DNA of 64,000 nt from Tolypothrix brevis GSE-NOS-MK-07-07A (GCA_019358985.1 JAHHIJ010000001.1:186001-250000); one strand, 5' to 3'; numbered from the stretch's first letter, positions 9,404 through 18,771 are shown. Numbers and translations: made by a program. Notes: generated by a model not told the origin, from the sequence alone.

Positions 9404-10003
9404 ATGGCATATAGTGACTTTACGCTGGAGATGGTGCTTGAACAGTTCAACTTGACGATTCAGGAAACTCGTTCGCTAATTCAAAGTCAGCCTGTGCAAC
9501 CGACGGAACTACTGGTGGCGATTCTGGAACGGGAAATGCCTTGGGCTATTGCAGTGGGTTCTGAAATTGCTCGTTATAGCGGGATTATTGCCCAAGTGCT
9601 GCTGGAGGTGAGAGAGATAAAACAGCAGCAGATAAGTGTATTTGCTGGTAAAGAATTTAACGTAGACCCGGAACGGAAGTTAAATGGCTACTGTGATTTT
9701 TTGATTAGCCTTAGTCCCATTCAGTCGGTGATTCAAGCTCCAGTTGTGGTGATTGCGGAAGCCAAACGTGGCATTTTAGAAAATGGGCTAGGACAATGTG
9801 CTGCCGCTATGGTAGCAGCACAACAGTTTAATCAAACCCACAATCTTGCTATTCCCTCTGTCTACGGTTGTGTAACCAACGGCAGTAGTTGGAAATTCCT
9901 CAAGCTCTCAGGGACTGAACTTGTAGTTGATATTACTGAATATGATATTACACCTATCGATCGCCTCTTAGGAATTCTGTTGGCAACCCTTGCGATCGAT
10001 TAG
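9404..10003 (+). CDS. PD-(D/E)XK nuclease-like protein, paralogue A
   Basis: 199 residues; ATG preceded by GGAGGAG. No named family recalled. The arrangement fits a PD-(D/E)XK fold: CDFLIS with Asp98, VVVIAEAKR with Glu119 and Lys121, then GLGQCAAAMVAAQ with Gln131. It begins MAYSDFTLEMVLEQFNLT, nearly the same as the paralogue at 33153 (MSYSDFTLRRVKQDFNLT) and recognisably like the one at 15581. All three are single genes of about 200 codons with no shared neighbours. Nuclease activity is inferred from the motif only. Confidence 0.7.
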   Translation: MAYSDFTLEMVLEQFNLTIQETRSLIQSQPVQPTELLVAILEREMPWAIAVGSEIARYSGIIAQVLLEVREIKQQQISVFAGKEFNVDPERKLNGYCDFLISLSPIQSVIQAPVVVIAEAKRGILENGLGQCAAAMVAAQQFNQTHNLAIPSVYGCVTNGSSWKFLKLSGTELVVDITEYDITPIDRLLGILLATLAID

Positions 10004-10225
10004 CAATTAGTGGGATAGTTGCTTGAGTAAATCATTAAGTTGGTGCTGTAACTCTGTCGCAGATATAGTATCTGCGACAGAGTTACAGCCCTTGATCGAG
10101 AAAACTAGATTAGCTGGAATCACACCAAACACCAGCGTTTACGAGCCATCTTTTGTGAGAAAATGAGAGGGCGATCGCTGTCAAACTCAAGTTGAATTCA
10201 GCAGAACAGGAGTGTACGCTAGCAT

Positions 10226-10801
10226 ATGGGGAAAGGAAGGTTAGAAGCATTTAGCGATGCTGTAATCGCTATTATCATCACCATTATGGTGCTGGAATTG
10301 AAAGTGCCTCATGGAGACAATTTAGCTGCCCTGCGTCAGCTAATTCCAGTGTTTCTGAGTTACATGCTGAGTTTCATCTATCTCGGCATCTACTGGAACA
10401 ACCATCATCATTTATTACAGGCAGTTCGGCACGTTAATGGTAGTGTCTTGTGGGCTAACCTAAATCTGCTGTTCTGTTTGTCACTAATTCCCTTCGTCAC
10501 TGGATGGATGGGTGAAAACTACTTTGCCACCTTACCGGTTGCTCTATACGGCATTGTGTTGTTGTGTAGTGCGATCGCATATTTCATCCTTACCCGCGTC
10601 CTCATTGCTTCCCACGGTAAAGATTCCGCTCTCGCGATCGCACTTGCTGAAGACTTTAAAGACAAAGTATCGCTGTTTATTTATGCCGTGGCAATTGGGT
10701 TTTCCTTCGTTAACTCCTGGTTTGCCTGCATATTATATACTCTAGTTGCGGTCATGTGGCTTATCCCTGACCGCCGCATTGAGAAAACTCTAACCCGGTA
10801 A
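10226..10801 (+). CDS. TMEM175-family (DUF1211) membrane channel
   Basis: 191 residues with about six hydrophobic helices. The N-terminal signature RLEAFSDAVIAIIITIMVLE contains the FSD motif that lines the pore in TMEM175-type potassium channels. YLGIYWNNHHHLLQAV matches the family's second conserved patch. Bacterial members assemble as tetramers and are potassium-leak channels; selectivity here is not tested. Stands alone between repeat-containing spacers. Confidence 0.85.
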   Translation: MGKGRLEAFSDAVIAIIITIMVLELKVPHGDNLAALRQLIPVFLSYMLSFIYLGIYWNNHHHLLQAVRHVNGSVLWANLNLLFCLSLIPFVTGWMGENYFATLPVALYGIVLLCSAIAYFILTRVLIASHGKDSALAIALAEDFKDKVSLFIYAVAIGFSFVNSWFACILYTLVAVMWLIPDRRIEKTLTR

Positions 10802-10916
10802 TTAGCAGCGATTGCGATCGCGTTGCTCCCTATTTTGAAACGTCCAAAATTCGTTTTGTGCGATCGCTTCTAGCAGAAGACATAGGCATGGAATTAATTA
10901 TGCTCCCCCTAGAAAC

Positions 10917-11052
10917 CCATAGAGACTATTCTGTGCTACGTCTCTACATTTTTTCTACAATAGACATCTCCATAAATTAATTATGCGTTGCCCGAAACCC
11001 TTGTAGAGACGTAGCAGTGCTACGTCTCTACCTCTTTTCCAACAGATGTCTA
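10917..11052. repeat. Palindromic repeat plus 92-bp TAGACATC element
   Basis: At about 10919-10947 there is a degenerate hairpin (TAGAGACTATTC, then GTGCTACGTCTCTAC). From 10961 to 11052 there is a complete 92-bp element bounded by TAGACATC and GATGTCTA. Its centre (11003-11031) is a near-perfect palindrome with arms GTAGAGACGTAGCA and TGCTACGTCTCTAC. It ends about 13 bp downstream of rplL and could also form an RNA hairpin at the end of that transcript. Confidence 0.75.
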
Positions 11053-11064
11053 ATGGAATTTTGA

Positions 11065-11454
11065 CTACTTGACAGTCACCTTACCACCAGCTTCTTCGAT
11101 GCGTTTCTTGGCATCTTCAGCCGCATCCTTAGCAATACCTTCTTTAACAGCCTTGGGTGCAGCTTCCACCATGTCTTTGGCTTCTTTGAGACCCAAACCG
11201 GTCAATTCCCGGACAATCTTCAGCACGGCAATCTTCTTATCAGCTGGAACTGATTCTAGAACCACGTCAAACTCGGTTTGCTCTACTACTTCTTCAACAG
11301 GAGCAGCAGCACCAGGACCAGCCATCATCATCATACCGCCAGTGGATGCAGCACTTACGCCGAAAGCTTCTTCAATTTGCTTGACTAATTCAGATGCTTC
11401 CAGCAAAGTCAAGGATTTCAATTGTTCCAAAATTTGATCGGTTGTAGCAGACAT
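11065..11454 (-). CDS. rplL: 50S ribosomal protein L7/L12
   Basis: 129 residues. The N-terminal dimerisation helix region [20 protein letters not shown], an Ala/Gly-rich hinge (about residues 38-52) and the C-terminal domain with EKT-like [19 protein letters not shown] and [15 protein letters not shown] are all present. Forms the L12 stalk on L10, recruiting translational GTPases. Last gene of the secE-nusG-rplK-rplA-rplJ-rplL run, 118 bp after rplJ; the gap contains one palindromic repeat. Confidence 0.98.
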   Translation of the reverse strand: MSATTDQILEQLKSLTLLEASELVKQIEEAFGVSAASTGGMMMMAGPGAAAPVEEVVEQTEFDVVLESVPADKKIAVLKIVRELTGLGLKEAKDMVEAAPKAVKEGIAKDAAEDAKKRIEEAGGKVTVK

Positions 11455-11539
11455 TGATATAACTCCTGTAATTTGTTTATTGGTTGATTGTTGGTTGTTA
11501 GTTGATAGTTGTTAGTTGTTATCTTTTCTTCTAACTCCC

Positions 11540-11568
11540 GTACAGACGTTCCACCGGAACGTCTCTAC
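11540..11568. repeat. Short palindromic repeat between rplJ and rplL
   Basis: 29 bp with arms close to GTACAGACGTTCC and GGAACGTCTCTAC, the GTTCC-type variant of the GTAGAGACG palindrome. It sits in the rplJ-rplL gap and would form a hairpin in the polycistronic mRNA. Confidence 0.75.
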
Positions 11569-11572
11569 CCAA

Positions 11573-12136
11573 CTACGATTCGCTTTCGGTGTTGTCGCTT
11601 TCGGCGTTGTCGCCTTTATCCTTGTCAGCAACTGCCTGCAAAGCCCGCGCCAAGGAACTGGGTACTTCGTTGATACCCACAGCAATCTTGGTAGCCAAGG
11701 CATTGATAGCTCCGGCAATTTGCGCCATGAGTTGTTCCTTAGATGGCAAGTCTCCAAGTATCTTGACATCAGGTTCTTTTAACAGGCGACCATCCATAAC
11801 GCCGCCGCGAAGTTCTGTCTTCTTGCTGGCTTTCTGGAAGTCTTGGTAAGCCTTAATTGCGCCAGAAAAATCTTCTTTAACTAGCAAAAAGGCTGAGGTA
11901 CCCTTGAGCAACTCGGACATTGGTTGCCACTTTTCCTGTCCTTCAATGGCAATGCCCATCAAGGTGTTCTTTGCCACCTTACAAACAGTGCCACTCGGAC
12001 GTAACCGCCGCCGTAAGTCAGTGATTTCGGCAACTGTTAGCCCTTGGTATTCAATTACCAGTGCCAAAGTTGACTCGCTCAAACTTTCTTTGAGGTCAGC
12101 AACGATTGCTTTTTTATCTTCTATCGTTCTTCCCAT
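11573..12136 (-). CDS. rplJ: 50S ribosomal protein L10
   Basis: 187 residues; starts MGRTIEDKKAIVADLKESL, with the L10 features GLTVAEITDLRRRLR and KVAKNTLMGIA and a helical C-terminus that binds L12 dimers. The C-terminal end carries an acidic near-repeat (DNAESDNTES). Builds the stalk base and, in bacteria generally, represses its own operon by binding the leader RNA. The ATG is preceded by AAGGAGGTGAAAC-like sequence, a strong ribosome site. Confidence 0.97.
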   Translation of the reverse strand: MGRTIEDKKAIVADLKESLSESTLALVIEYQGLTVAEITDLRRRLRPSGTVCKVAKNTLMGIAIEGQEKWQPMSELLKGTSAFLLVKEDFSGAIKAYQDFQKASKKTELRGGVMDGRLLKEPDVKILGDLPSKEQLMAQIAGAINALATKIAVGINEVPSSLARALQAVADKDKGDNAESDNTESES

Positions 12137-12400
12137 CTTTGTTTCACCTCCTTAAACAATTTTTGGCTTTCCCTAAAGAAAGCATTTTTTTTCTGACCAA
12201 CCCAAAACAACAAACCCCAGCTATATCAGCCGGGGTTTTGCAATATTTCTCATGCTGTCATGACACTTTTTAGAAGTGCAACTTCAAGCAATCAAAGTGC
12301 AAACCTCGGCAGGATATTAAGCTATTAACACCTGCTGTCTTTGGTTTTGCCTATTCAATTTTGGCAATTGGTAATTGCTTCGATTACCCACTAGCCATTA
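12137..12400 (-). promoter_or_regulatory. rplJL leader region with GC-rich hairpin
   Basis: 264-bp gap between rplA and rplJ. At 12213-12237, read on the minus strand, the arms AACCCCGGC and GCTGGGGTT pair over 9 bp with one G-U pair. The pairing is perfect only in the minus-strand RNA, since the plus-strand version has an A-C mismatch, so the hairpin belongs to this operon. A T-rich stretch follows it. Position fits an L10 leader or attenuator; this role is inferred. Confidence 0.5.
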
Positions 12401-13114
12401 TCAGGCTTCGCTCAGTTTCAAATCGCGTAGGGCGTTGACATCGACTTTAATCGATGGTCCCATAGTAGCAGACACATACATTGTCCGCCAATAACGACCT
12501 TTGGCTCCTGAAGGACGGTTACGGTCAATCGTCTCTTGCAACGCCTTCAAGTTTACTAACAAATCTTCGGGGGAGAAGGTTGCCTTACCAAACATAACAT
12601 GGACTATGCCAGTACGATCAGCTCTAAATTCTAATTTACCAGCTTTGAATTCAGCGATCGCACTTGCGACATCAAATGTCACCGTTCCCCCTTTGGGCGA
12701 TGGCATCAAACCACGCGGACCAAGCAATTTACCCAACTTTGCTACTTGTGGCATCACATCAGGTGTGGCAATCAGCTTGTCAAAGTCCATCATGCCTTTC
12801 TGAATCTGCTCAATCAGTTCTTCCGAACCGACGATATCAGCACCCGCGTTGCTTGCTTCGTTGACTTTTTCCCCTCTCGCAATTACTGCCACCCGGACGA
12901 TTTGTCCTGTGCCTTTGGGCAATGCTACAGTGGTTCGCAACTGTTGGTCTGTATACTTTGGGTCAATTCCTAACCTGATATGCGCTTCTGCTGCTTCAGC
13001 AAACTTTGCTGTTGCTGTTTCTTTCAGCAGCGATAAAGCATCCATCGGTGCATAATCAGTGTCTTCTACTTTTTCTAGCAGTGCCTGTAATCGGCGTGAT
13101 ACTTTTTTGGTCAT
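12401..13114 (-). CDS. rplA: 50S ribosomal protein L1
   Basis: 237 residues, normal length. Begins [20 protein letters not shown]. Typical L1 segments: [18 protein letters not shown], then [19 protein letters not shown] and [11 protein letters not shown]. Binds 23S rRNA at the mobile L1 stalk next to the E site and often represses rplKA translation. Follows rplK by 123 bp on the minus strand. Confidence 0.98.
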   Translation of the reverse strand: MTKKVSRRLQALLEKVEDTDYAPMDALSLLKETATAKFAEAAEAHIRLGIDPKYTDQQLRTTVALPKGTGQIVRVAVIARGEKVNEASNAGADIVGSEELIEQIQKGMMDFDKLIATPDVMPQVAKLGKLLGPRGLMPSPKGGTVTFDVASAIAEFKAGKLEFRADRTGIVHVMFGKATFSPEDLLVNLKALQETIDRNRPSGAKGRYWRTMYVSATMGPSIKVDVNALRDLKLSEA

Positions 13115-13237
13115 TTTTCTCTCCTGGGGTAATTAGCGAGGTTTATTCTCTCCCCCGATAAATTTTTGTTTTGTTAGTTGTTGGTTGACGCTCAAGAATT
13201 AACAGTTAACCACTATCTACTATCCACTATCCAACAA

Positions 13238-13663
13238 CTAATCTGCGATCGCTACACCCATATTCTTCGCAGTACCTTCCACAATCTTCATTGCCGCTTC
13301 GATGTCGTTAGCGTTGAGATCAGGCATTTTGGTTTGGGCTATTTCTTGCAATTGCGCTTTGGTAATGGAGCCAACTTTCTTTTTGTTGGGTTCGTTTGAG
13401 CCTTTTTCAATTTTCGCTGCTTTGCGAATCAACACTGATGCTGGTGGCGTTTTCAGTACAAAAGTAAAACTCCGGTCTTCAAAAACCGAAATTTCTACCG
13501 GGATTACCATCCCAGCTTGGTCTGCTGTTTTGGCGTTGTACTCTTTGCAGAACATCATAATGTTCACACCATGTTGACCTAGCGCAGGTCCCACTGGCGG
13601 TGCTGGGTTGGCTTTCCCAGCGTTCAAAGCCAGTTTAATAATCGCTACTACTTTTTTCGCCAT
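13238..13663 (-). CDS. rplK: 50S ribosomal protein L11
   Basis: 141 residues, standard length. Starts [20 protein letters not shown] with the conserved [22 protein letters not shown]. The C-terminal domain ends [18 protein letters not shown], the 23S rRNA-binding part. Located 7 nt downstream of nusG in the usual nusG-rplK order. Confidence 0.98.
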   Translation of the reverse strand: MAKKVVAIIKLALNAGKANPAPPVGPALGQHGVNIMMFCKEYNAKTADQAGMVIPVEISVFEDRSFTFVLKTPPASVLIRKAAKIEKGSNEPNKKKVGSITKAQLQEIAQTKMPDLNANDIEAAMKIVEGTAKNMGVAIAD

Positions 13664-13670
13664 TTTCTAT

Positions 13671-14297
13671 TTAGCTCTGTTTTTCAACCTGATTAAATTC
13701 CAATTCCACTGGTGTATCTCGTCCAAAAATCGAAAGCAGAGCTTTCAGCTTACTCCGCTCTGGACTGACTTCAATCACCTCGCCTTCAAAGTCCTTAAAT
13801 GGACCATTCAGCACGATTATCTTATCACCAGTCGCCATGTCAATTTTGACAACTGCTTCTTGTTCAGCGGTTTGTTTGAAAATCCGTTCTACTTCTGAAG
13901 CACTCAGGGGCATTGGTTTGACGTGACCGCGACCTTTGCCTGTGCCGCGTTTTTGTTCGGCTCCCACGAAGTTTATGACATGGGATGTATTTCGCACTAC
14001 CTGCCAGACGTCATCGTCCATAACCATCCGGACTAACACGTAACCAGGAAACACTTTTTCTTCTGTGTTTTGGCGACTGCCGTCTTTACGGATTTTCACT
14101 GCCGGCGTGTGGGGAATTTCCACCTTGACAATCTTATCAGCAACATCGAATGTTTGGATGCGCTGTTCTAAGTTTGTCTTTACACGCTTTTCACAGCCAC
14201 TAGCTACTTGTACTGCATACCAGCGTGCTTCTTGCAAAGCATCCAGGGCTGTTTCTGCTTCTTCTAAGTTGCGTGGTTCGTCTGTTGTACCAACCAT
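13671..14297 (-). CDS. nusG: Transcription termination/antitermination factor NusG
   Basis: 208 residues from the ATG at 14297, which overlaps the secE stop as TGATG and has AGG 8-10 nt upstream. The alternative start at 14321 is a TTG. The NGN domain has ARWYAVQVASGCEKRVKTNL and KVFPGYVLVRMVMDDDVWQVV. The KOW domain has GDKIIVLNGPFKDFEGEV. Binds RNA polymerase and links it to ribosomes or Rho. The stop-start overlap suggests translational coupling with secE. Confidence 0.97.
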   Translation of the reverse strand: MVGTTDEPRNLEEAETALDALQEARWYAVQVASGCEKRVKTNLEQRIQTFDVADKIVKVEIPHTPAVKIRKDGSRQNTEEKVFPGYVLVRMVMDDDVWQVVRNTSHVINFVGAEQKRGTGKGRGHVKPMPLSASEVERIFKQTAEQEAVVKIDMATGDKIIVLNGPFKDFEGEVIEVSPERSKLKALLSIFGRDTPVELEFNQVEKQS

Positions 14298-14518
14298 CAG
14301 AACACCTGTTTTGCTGCCCAAGTAAACAATCCATCAACTAAATATATCAAAGATGCGGAGAGTGTTACCATCAGCAACACAGCTGCTGATTCGCTCACCA
14401 GCTGCTGGCGACTGGGCCAAACCACTTTATCCAGCTCTTCTTTAAGACCTTGATAAAAATTGGATATGCTTAAGCCATTGGTGGTTTCTGGCATTTCTGC
14501 TTCGTTTTTCTTTGCCAC
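14297..14518 (-). CDS. secE: Preprotein translocase subunit SecE
   Basis: 73 residues: one amphipathic segment NFYQGLKEELDKVVWPSRQQ and a single transmembrane helix (AVLLMVTLSASLIYLVDGLF). This short single-helix form is normal for cyanobacteria. Stabilises SecY in the thylakoid and plasma membrane translocon. Lies between tRNA-Trp and nusG, the conserved order. Confidence 0.96.
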   Translation of the reverse strand: MAKKNEAEMPETTNGLSISNFYQGLKEELDKVVWPSRQQLVSESAAVLLMVTLSASLIYLVDGLFTWAAKQVF

Positions 14519-14697
14519 AGTCGTTTATCTCCGCGATTCTTTGACGAGCTTTTATTCACAGCTATTGTCTATGACTTTCCATTAGGGGTGATAAGTCAAA
14601 AAAAAGGCTGCAAATATAAGTATACCCAAAACTTTCCGTACTTGCTGAAGAATTAGCAGTTGTGTACTTGTTTCGGGCAATTTTGTTGTTCTCAGAG

Positions 14698-14770
14698 CGC
14701 GCCCTGGAGGACTTGAACCCCCGACATCAGGTTTTGGAGACCTGCGTTCTACCAACTGAACTAAGAGCGC
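14698..14770 (-). tRNA. trnW: tRNA-Trp (CCA anticodon)
   Basis: 73 nt on the minus strand. The acceptor arm GCGCTCT pairs with AGGGCGC (one G-T pair) and the discriminator is G. The D-arm is TTAGTTCAGTTGGTAGAAC-like. The anticodon stem CAGGT/ACCTG encloses the loop CTCCAAA with anticodon CCA. The T-arm has GGTTCAAGTCC. The 3' CCA is not encoded. Sits between rplS and secE, where cyanobacteria commonly keep this tRNA. Confidence 0.96.
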
Positions 14771-14872
14771 ACAAGTTAAGCTGCGTTGTCAAATAAATTC
14801 AGTGATTGCGCTGAACTTTATCTAGTCTAACGCAATTTGACTTTTATTTCAACCGAATGCGAGCTTATGGAA

Positions 14873-14898
14873 CAAATCAGCGGCAGGAGCCGCTTATT
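14873..14898 (-). terminator. Possible rplS terminator
   Basis: Downstream of the rplS stop, AGCGGC and GCCGCT form a 6-bp stem with a TCCT loop (14879-14894), followed on the minus strand by the weakly T-rich GATTTGTT. A convincing U-run is missing. Confidence 0.4.
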
Positions 14899-14932
14899 AG
14901 TGGAGATTTCTCCCATAATTGTGAGGAGCGAA

Positions 14933-15295
14933 CTACAAAGGACGGTCAAACCGTTGTTTGATTCGGGTAGCTTTACCTACGCGATCTCGTAAATAGTATA
15001 GTTTCGCACGTCTGACCTTACCACGACGCATCACTTTGATACTGTCAATGCGCGGAGAATGCAAAAGGAACACTCTTTCAACGCCAACACCTTGAAATAC
15101 CTTACGGACTGTAATGGTTTCATTAATTCCGCCATTGCGTCTGGCAATTACTACGCCTTCGTATGGTTGTACGCGGTATTTCTCGCCTTCTTTGATTTTG
15201 ACACCGACTTTAACTGTGTCGCCCACGTAAATCTCGGGCAAATTAGATTTTAGATGTTCCGCTTCAATGGAGCGGATTATTTCTTGCGCGTTCAT
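14933..15295 (-). CDS. rplS: 50S ribosomal protein L19
   Basis: 120 residues. Has the conserved L19 stretches [20 protein letters not shown], then [21 protein letters not shown] and [24 protein letters not shown]. Located at the 30S-50S interface. First gene, by transcription, of the rplS/tRNA-Trp/secE-to-rplL minus-strand region. Confidence 0.97.
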   Translation of the reverse strand: MNAQEIIRSIEAEHLKSNLPEIYVGDTVKVGVKIKEGEKYRVQPYEGVVIARRNGGINETITVRKVFQGVGVERVFLLHSPRIDSIKVMRRGKVRRAKLYYLRDRVGKATRIKQRFDRPL

Positions 15296-15580
15296 AGTCT
15301 ATTTAAAAAACTCTCAGTCATCCATAATAATTCGAGATCCCCTTTCCAGTCTACTTATTTGCGATTAATCATTTTTGGGGTACAAATACCTGGAATCCCC
15401 AGTATTAGCAGTAGTCTGTCTGACAGAGGCAGTACTACTGAGAGACCAAAGCTGGTGATGGGTGATAAAAGTGCTTACGAGGATGCGCGGGAATTTAAAG
15501 ACCATTGGGTACAACAATTAATTGATAAGCTGAAAAATAGTAAATCGAATAAAAGTACCACCGATATCAAAGGGTTAAAT

Positions 15581-16201
15581 ATGGCTTTTAGTAATTTCAA
15601 AATCATCGGCGAAGTTCTGAAGGAGTATCAAGTTACTTATAACAAAGCTAACTTTGTTGAACAAACACTCTTTAATGTTCCTGATTACTTCCGAGAAGAC
15701 TTAAATGAAGTAATGCAGGATGGAGTTTTTTCTAACTCAGAATTTGCAATATGTGAGAATTTAATCTATCCAGTCTTAAAAGAAGTATGGAAGAAGTATA
15801 AAACTAAATTCACAATCTGGAGCCACCAATCTTTTAATTATGATGAAAGATTATCAGGTTTTCCTGAGTATATTATTGCCAAGCGATCCCCTTTGGGTCA
15901 AATCGTTTTTGATAAACCTTATTTTATTTTAGTGGAAGCAAAGCAAGATAATTTTGAAGCAGGTTGGGCGCAGTGTCTAGCTGAAATGATCGCAGCACAA
16001 ATATTAAATGCTGAGTATCCAATTCCAATATTTGGTATTACTTCTAATGGAGAGACTTGGCAATTTGGAAAGTTAGAAGGAAATAACTTTATCAGAAATA
16101 TTGTTCCTTACAGTATTTACGAATTAGATAAACTTTTTACGGTTGTAAATTTCATCTTCCAAGAATGCGAAAAACAACTACATAATTTAGTAGCTGTCTA
16201 A
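15581..16201 (+). CDS. PD-(D/E)XK nuclease-like protein, paralogue B
   Basis: 206 residues from the ATG at 15581, chosen because AAAGGG lies 6 nt upstream and because MAFSNFKIIGEVLKEYQVTY aligns with the starts of paralogues A (9404) and C (33153). The frame is open upstream to 15254, but that part overlaps rplS and is not similar to anything seen. Motifs: GFPEYIIA (Glu at the usual Asp position), YFILVEAKQ and QCLAEMIAAQ. It is the most divergent of the three. Function unknown; nuclease fold inferred. Confidence 0.62.
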   Translation: MAFSNFKIIGEVLKEYQVTYNKANFVEQTLFNVPDYFREDLNEVMQDGVFSNSEFAICENLIYPVLKEVWKKYKTKFTIWSHQSFNYDERLSGFPEYIIAKRSPLGQIVFDKPYFILVEAKQDNFEAGWAQCLAEMIAAQILNAEYPIPIFGITSNGETWQFGKLEGNNFIRNIVPYSIYELDKLFTVVNFIFQECEKQLHNLVAV

Positions 16202-16294
16202 TATTTGATCTTTCCAATTTACTTTACCATGCACAAACGACTTGTTACAGCAAATTTCAGGTAAATGAGGTACATACGTAAAACCCAAAACCCT

Positions 16295-16323
16295 ATAGAG
16301 ACGTAGCAATGCTACGTCTCTAC
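16295..16323. repeat. Short palindromic repeat (GTAGCA type)
   Basis: Arms ATAGAGACGTAGCA and TGCTACGTCTCTA in the 170-bp gap between paralogue B and the convergent crtD-like gene. Could serve as a bidirectional hairpin at both 3' ends. Confidence 0.75.
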
Positions 16324-16370
16324 ATGTATTTCATAACAACGCAATCTGCTGTAATCATTCTACAATCGAT

Positions 16371-17864
16371 CTACCCAGCAGCTTCAATTTGCTTAACTAC
16401 AGTCAGTGCTGAGTAACTCACCCCAGCAGTACCTTCCCCTGGATGGGTAGAGTCTCCCACTAACCATAAATTCTTGATTGGTGTGCGATTGGCGAAACCA
16501 AAGGGACCGAAAGTTGATATCCTTTGACCAATACCGCCGACAATACCGCGATCGCGTGCTGTATAATTAGCAAAGGTGCGCGGTGTTGCTGCTTCTACAT
16601 GAATAATCGTTTCTGGTTTCAGGTAGAAATATTCGCAAAGACGAGCGATCGCTTGTTCTGTATACTTTTGTTTTAAGCCTTCATAATCTTCAGTCTCCCA
16701 CCACGGTAACGGATCGACAAAGGAAGAAGCAATAATTGTTGCTTTACCTGACGGTGCCCGTCCATCCCCCGCATGACTAACGGAAACAAATAACGAATTA
16801 TTCTCCCCTATCTCACCATTAGCATCATACATAAATTGGAGATGGGGCGGGCATCCTGAAGGAATCGCGCTTTCGTCTACACCTAAATAAACTACAAATG
16901 CACCAGATGCGGGTGGTAGTTTTTCTGTTCGCTTTTTATACCCGCGAGGAGCTTTTTCACCTAATAGTTGCACTAAGTTCTGTACGGTGACATTTGCAAC
17001 TATATGGTCGGCTGGTTCTGTCCAGACTTCGCCAGTTTTCTGATTTTTGATGACGACGGCAACAACTCTATTATGCTTGACTTGGATATGTTCTACAGTA
17101 TGGCGCATCAACAACTTACCACCGTCTCTTTCTAAAGCTGAAACTAAGCGATCGCTCAATACTTGCATACTACCTTGAAGATGAAACAATCCTTGGGGTA
17201 GTTGTGATACACTCAATGCTGTGGCTGCATAAAGTAATGCTGTCTCCTCTGCATTCACCTGAGAATACAGCTTTAATTGCAGATCCAAGAATGTCCTTAA
17301 ACGGCGATCGCTTCCTAATTTATAAGCTCGTAAAGCATCTCCCACTGTAAACAAAGTGTAAGGCACCGTAATTAATGTACCAGAACGAACCGCCTTAGTC
17401 AACTGCCACAAATCCCAAATATTACGCGGTGGTAGCACCGGATCGCGTCCTTGAAATTTCCAACTGGCTTTAAATAAAGCTGCCATTAATTGCCAGAATG
17501 GTTCACTACCAGGAAACTGCCGTTGCCGTTCCTCTTGCCATTTTTCTAAATCACGCCAAACGTTTATCGGTGTTTTCTCCCCAGGAAGATATACAGCACA
17601 AGCGGGATCGCAAGGAGTTGCTTCGGGAAGCTCGATTTCTAACTCTGAGAAAATACGGTGGTGAATACCTCCTGGTTCCAACCCCGCTACTTGAGTTGCT
17701 CCCACATCAAAGGTAAAGCGAGCGCGTTTGAAGGTAGAAGCACAACCTCCGGGTACGAGAGCTTGATCCAAAATTAATACACTGTAACCTCTATGAGCTA
17801 ATAAAGCCCCAGCAGTGAGTCCACCGATTCCTGCACCGATGATGATGACGCGATCGCTTGGCAT
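16371..17864 (-). CDS. crtD: Carotenoid desaturase, CrtD-like (C-3',4' desaturase)
   Basis: 497 residues. N-terminal FAD-binding Rossmann motif GAGIGG (residues 10-15), then LVPGGCASTFKRARFTFDVG, typical of CrtI-type desaturases and isomerases. The C-terminal end has the family NLWLVGDSTHPGEGTAGVSY. Overall it resembles cyanobacterial CrtD, which acts in myxol glycoside synthesis, more than CrtH, CrtO or CrtP as I recall those sequences. Convergent with paralogue B. The CrtD assignment needs a phylogeny; CrtH is the main alternative. Confidence 0.7.
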   Translation of the reverse strand: MPSDRVIIIGAGIGGLTAGALLAHRGYSVLILDQALVPGGCASTFKRARFTFDVGATQVAGLEPGGIHHRIFSELEIELPEATPCDPACAVYLPGEKTPINVWRDLEKWQEERQRQFPGSEPFWQLMAALFKASWKFQGRDPVLPPRNIWDLWQLTKAVRSGTLITVPYTLFTVGDALRAYKLGSDRRLRTFLDLQLKLYSQVNAEETALLYAATALSVSQLPQGLFHLQGSMQVLSDRLVSALERDGGKLLMRHTVEHIQVKHNRVVAVVIKNQKTGEVWTEPADHIVANVTVQNLVQLLGEKAPRGYKKRTEKLPPASGAFVVYLGVDESAIPSGCPPHLQFMYDANGEIGENNSLFVSVSHAGDGRAPSGKATIIASSFVDPLPWWETEDYEGLKQKYTEQAIARLCEYFYLKPETIIHVEAATPRTFANYTARDRGIVGGIGQRISTFGPFGFANRTPIKNLWLVGDSTHPGEGTAGVSYSALTVVKQIEAAG

Positions 17865-17974
17865 AGATACTTATGATATATTTCTTAATATTTATATTAA
17901 TAATTTTATATTATTTGAGGAAAATAGGAAATTTGGATTCTTGGGGCGATCGCAACCAGTGTCATGGAACAATT

Positions 17975-18002
17975 GTAGAGACGCGAAATTTCGCGTCTCT
18001 AC
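17975..18002. repeat. Short palindromic repeat (GCGAAATTTCGC type)
   Basis: Perfect 28-bp palindrome: arms GTAGAGACGCGAAA and TTTCGCGTCTCTAC. Upstream of crtD. The same sequence appears at 41719 and inside the TPR gene at 52103. Confidence 0.85.
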
Positions 18003-18126
18003 AATAATGTGTGCAATTTTTACTTGACTTTGAAGTTGCATTTCAATACTACCTGGAAAATACATCATAGCTCACCCAGTTTAGCCAGCGAACCGCGATC
18101 GCATTCCAACGCAGTGCCTGGAAGGA

Positions 18127-18519
18127 TCAAAGCTCTGACCAGATATTCTGTATCGGATAGGCACTAAATTCTGAATCGGCACTCATGAGAATTAAATTTT
18201 GGTTAATCGATTGGGAAATGATGATTCTGTCGAACGGATCAGAATGGTGAGACGGCAATGTGAGATGAATATTGAGATCGCTAAATAGAATGGGAAGAAT
18301 TTGGATATTGAGTTGATTTAAAATCATTTCCAATTCATGAAATTCAATGCCTAGATTCAGCTTACCTTTGCCGATTTTAATCGCAATTTCCCAGAGGCTG
18401 GCAACACTGATAAAGAGGTTGTTCTCAGTATTTTCTAGGAGAGTAGTCATGGTTTTGTTCAGTTTGGGATGTCCTGCAATATACCAAATCAGAATGTGAG
18501 TATCGATCAGGAGGTTCAT
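18127..18519 (-). CDS. VapC-like PIN-domain toxin
   Basis: 130 residues. PIN acidic residues are in place: Asp6 (LLIDTHILIWY), Glu44 (SLWEIAIKIGKGK), Asp94/Asp97 (SDPFDRIII) and Asp115 (SADSEF). Expected to be a Mg-dependent ribonuclease targeting tRNA or rRNA. Its start lies 3 nt after the stop of the antitoxin gene, so they form a two-gene operon. Apparently intact. Confidence 0.88.
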   Translation of the reverse strand: MNLLIDTHILIWYIAGHPKLNKTMTTLLENTENNLFISVASLWEIAIKIGKGKLNLGIEFHELEMILNQLNIQILPILFSDLNIHLTLPSHHSDPFDRIIISQSINQNLILMSADSEFSAYPIQNIWSEL

Positions 18520-18522
18520 AAA

Positions 18523-18771
18523 TTATTGGTAATCGGCAAATTCTTCTAGCGGGTCATCAAAGTCATCGGCGATCTTGACTTTGCCTTTGAGAATGCCGAA
18601 GCCGTTTCGCTTTTGGGTTAGGGCTGGCGGTTCGAGAACGGATGGTAAGGGTCGATTTGTGCTGCGGGAGGCGAGGTATTCAATATAGTGCAATGCCTCG
18701 ACTTGGAGTGCTTCAGGGAGCTTCGAGAGCAGTGAGTTGATACTGTCGATGGCATTGGTTTGTGACATCAC
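18523..18771 (-). CDS. Antitoxin, DUF2281/VapB-like
   Basis: 82 residues. The N-terminal half, SINSLLSKLPEALQVEALHYIEYL, is the DUF2281 helix pair. The C-terminal FGILKGKVKIADDFDDPLEE is the segment that in this family occupies the toxin's active site. Directly upstream of the PIN gene, so it is its probable cognate antitoxin and autorepressor. Confidence 0.85.
   Translation of the reverse strand: MMSQTNAIDSINSLLSKLPEALQVEALHYIEYLASRSTNRPLPSVLEPPALTQKRNGFGILKGKVKIADDFDDPLEEFADYQ

Noticed and set aside
15254-15580. N-terminal extension of paralogue B
   Set aside because: It overlaps rplS on the other strand, and the ATG at 15581 has a clear ribosome site and aligns with the paralogues.
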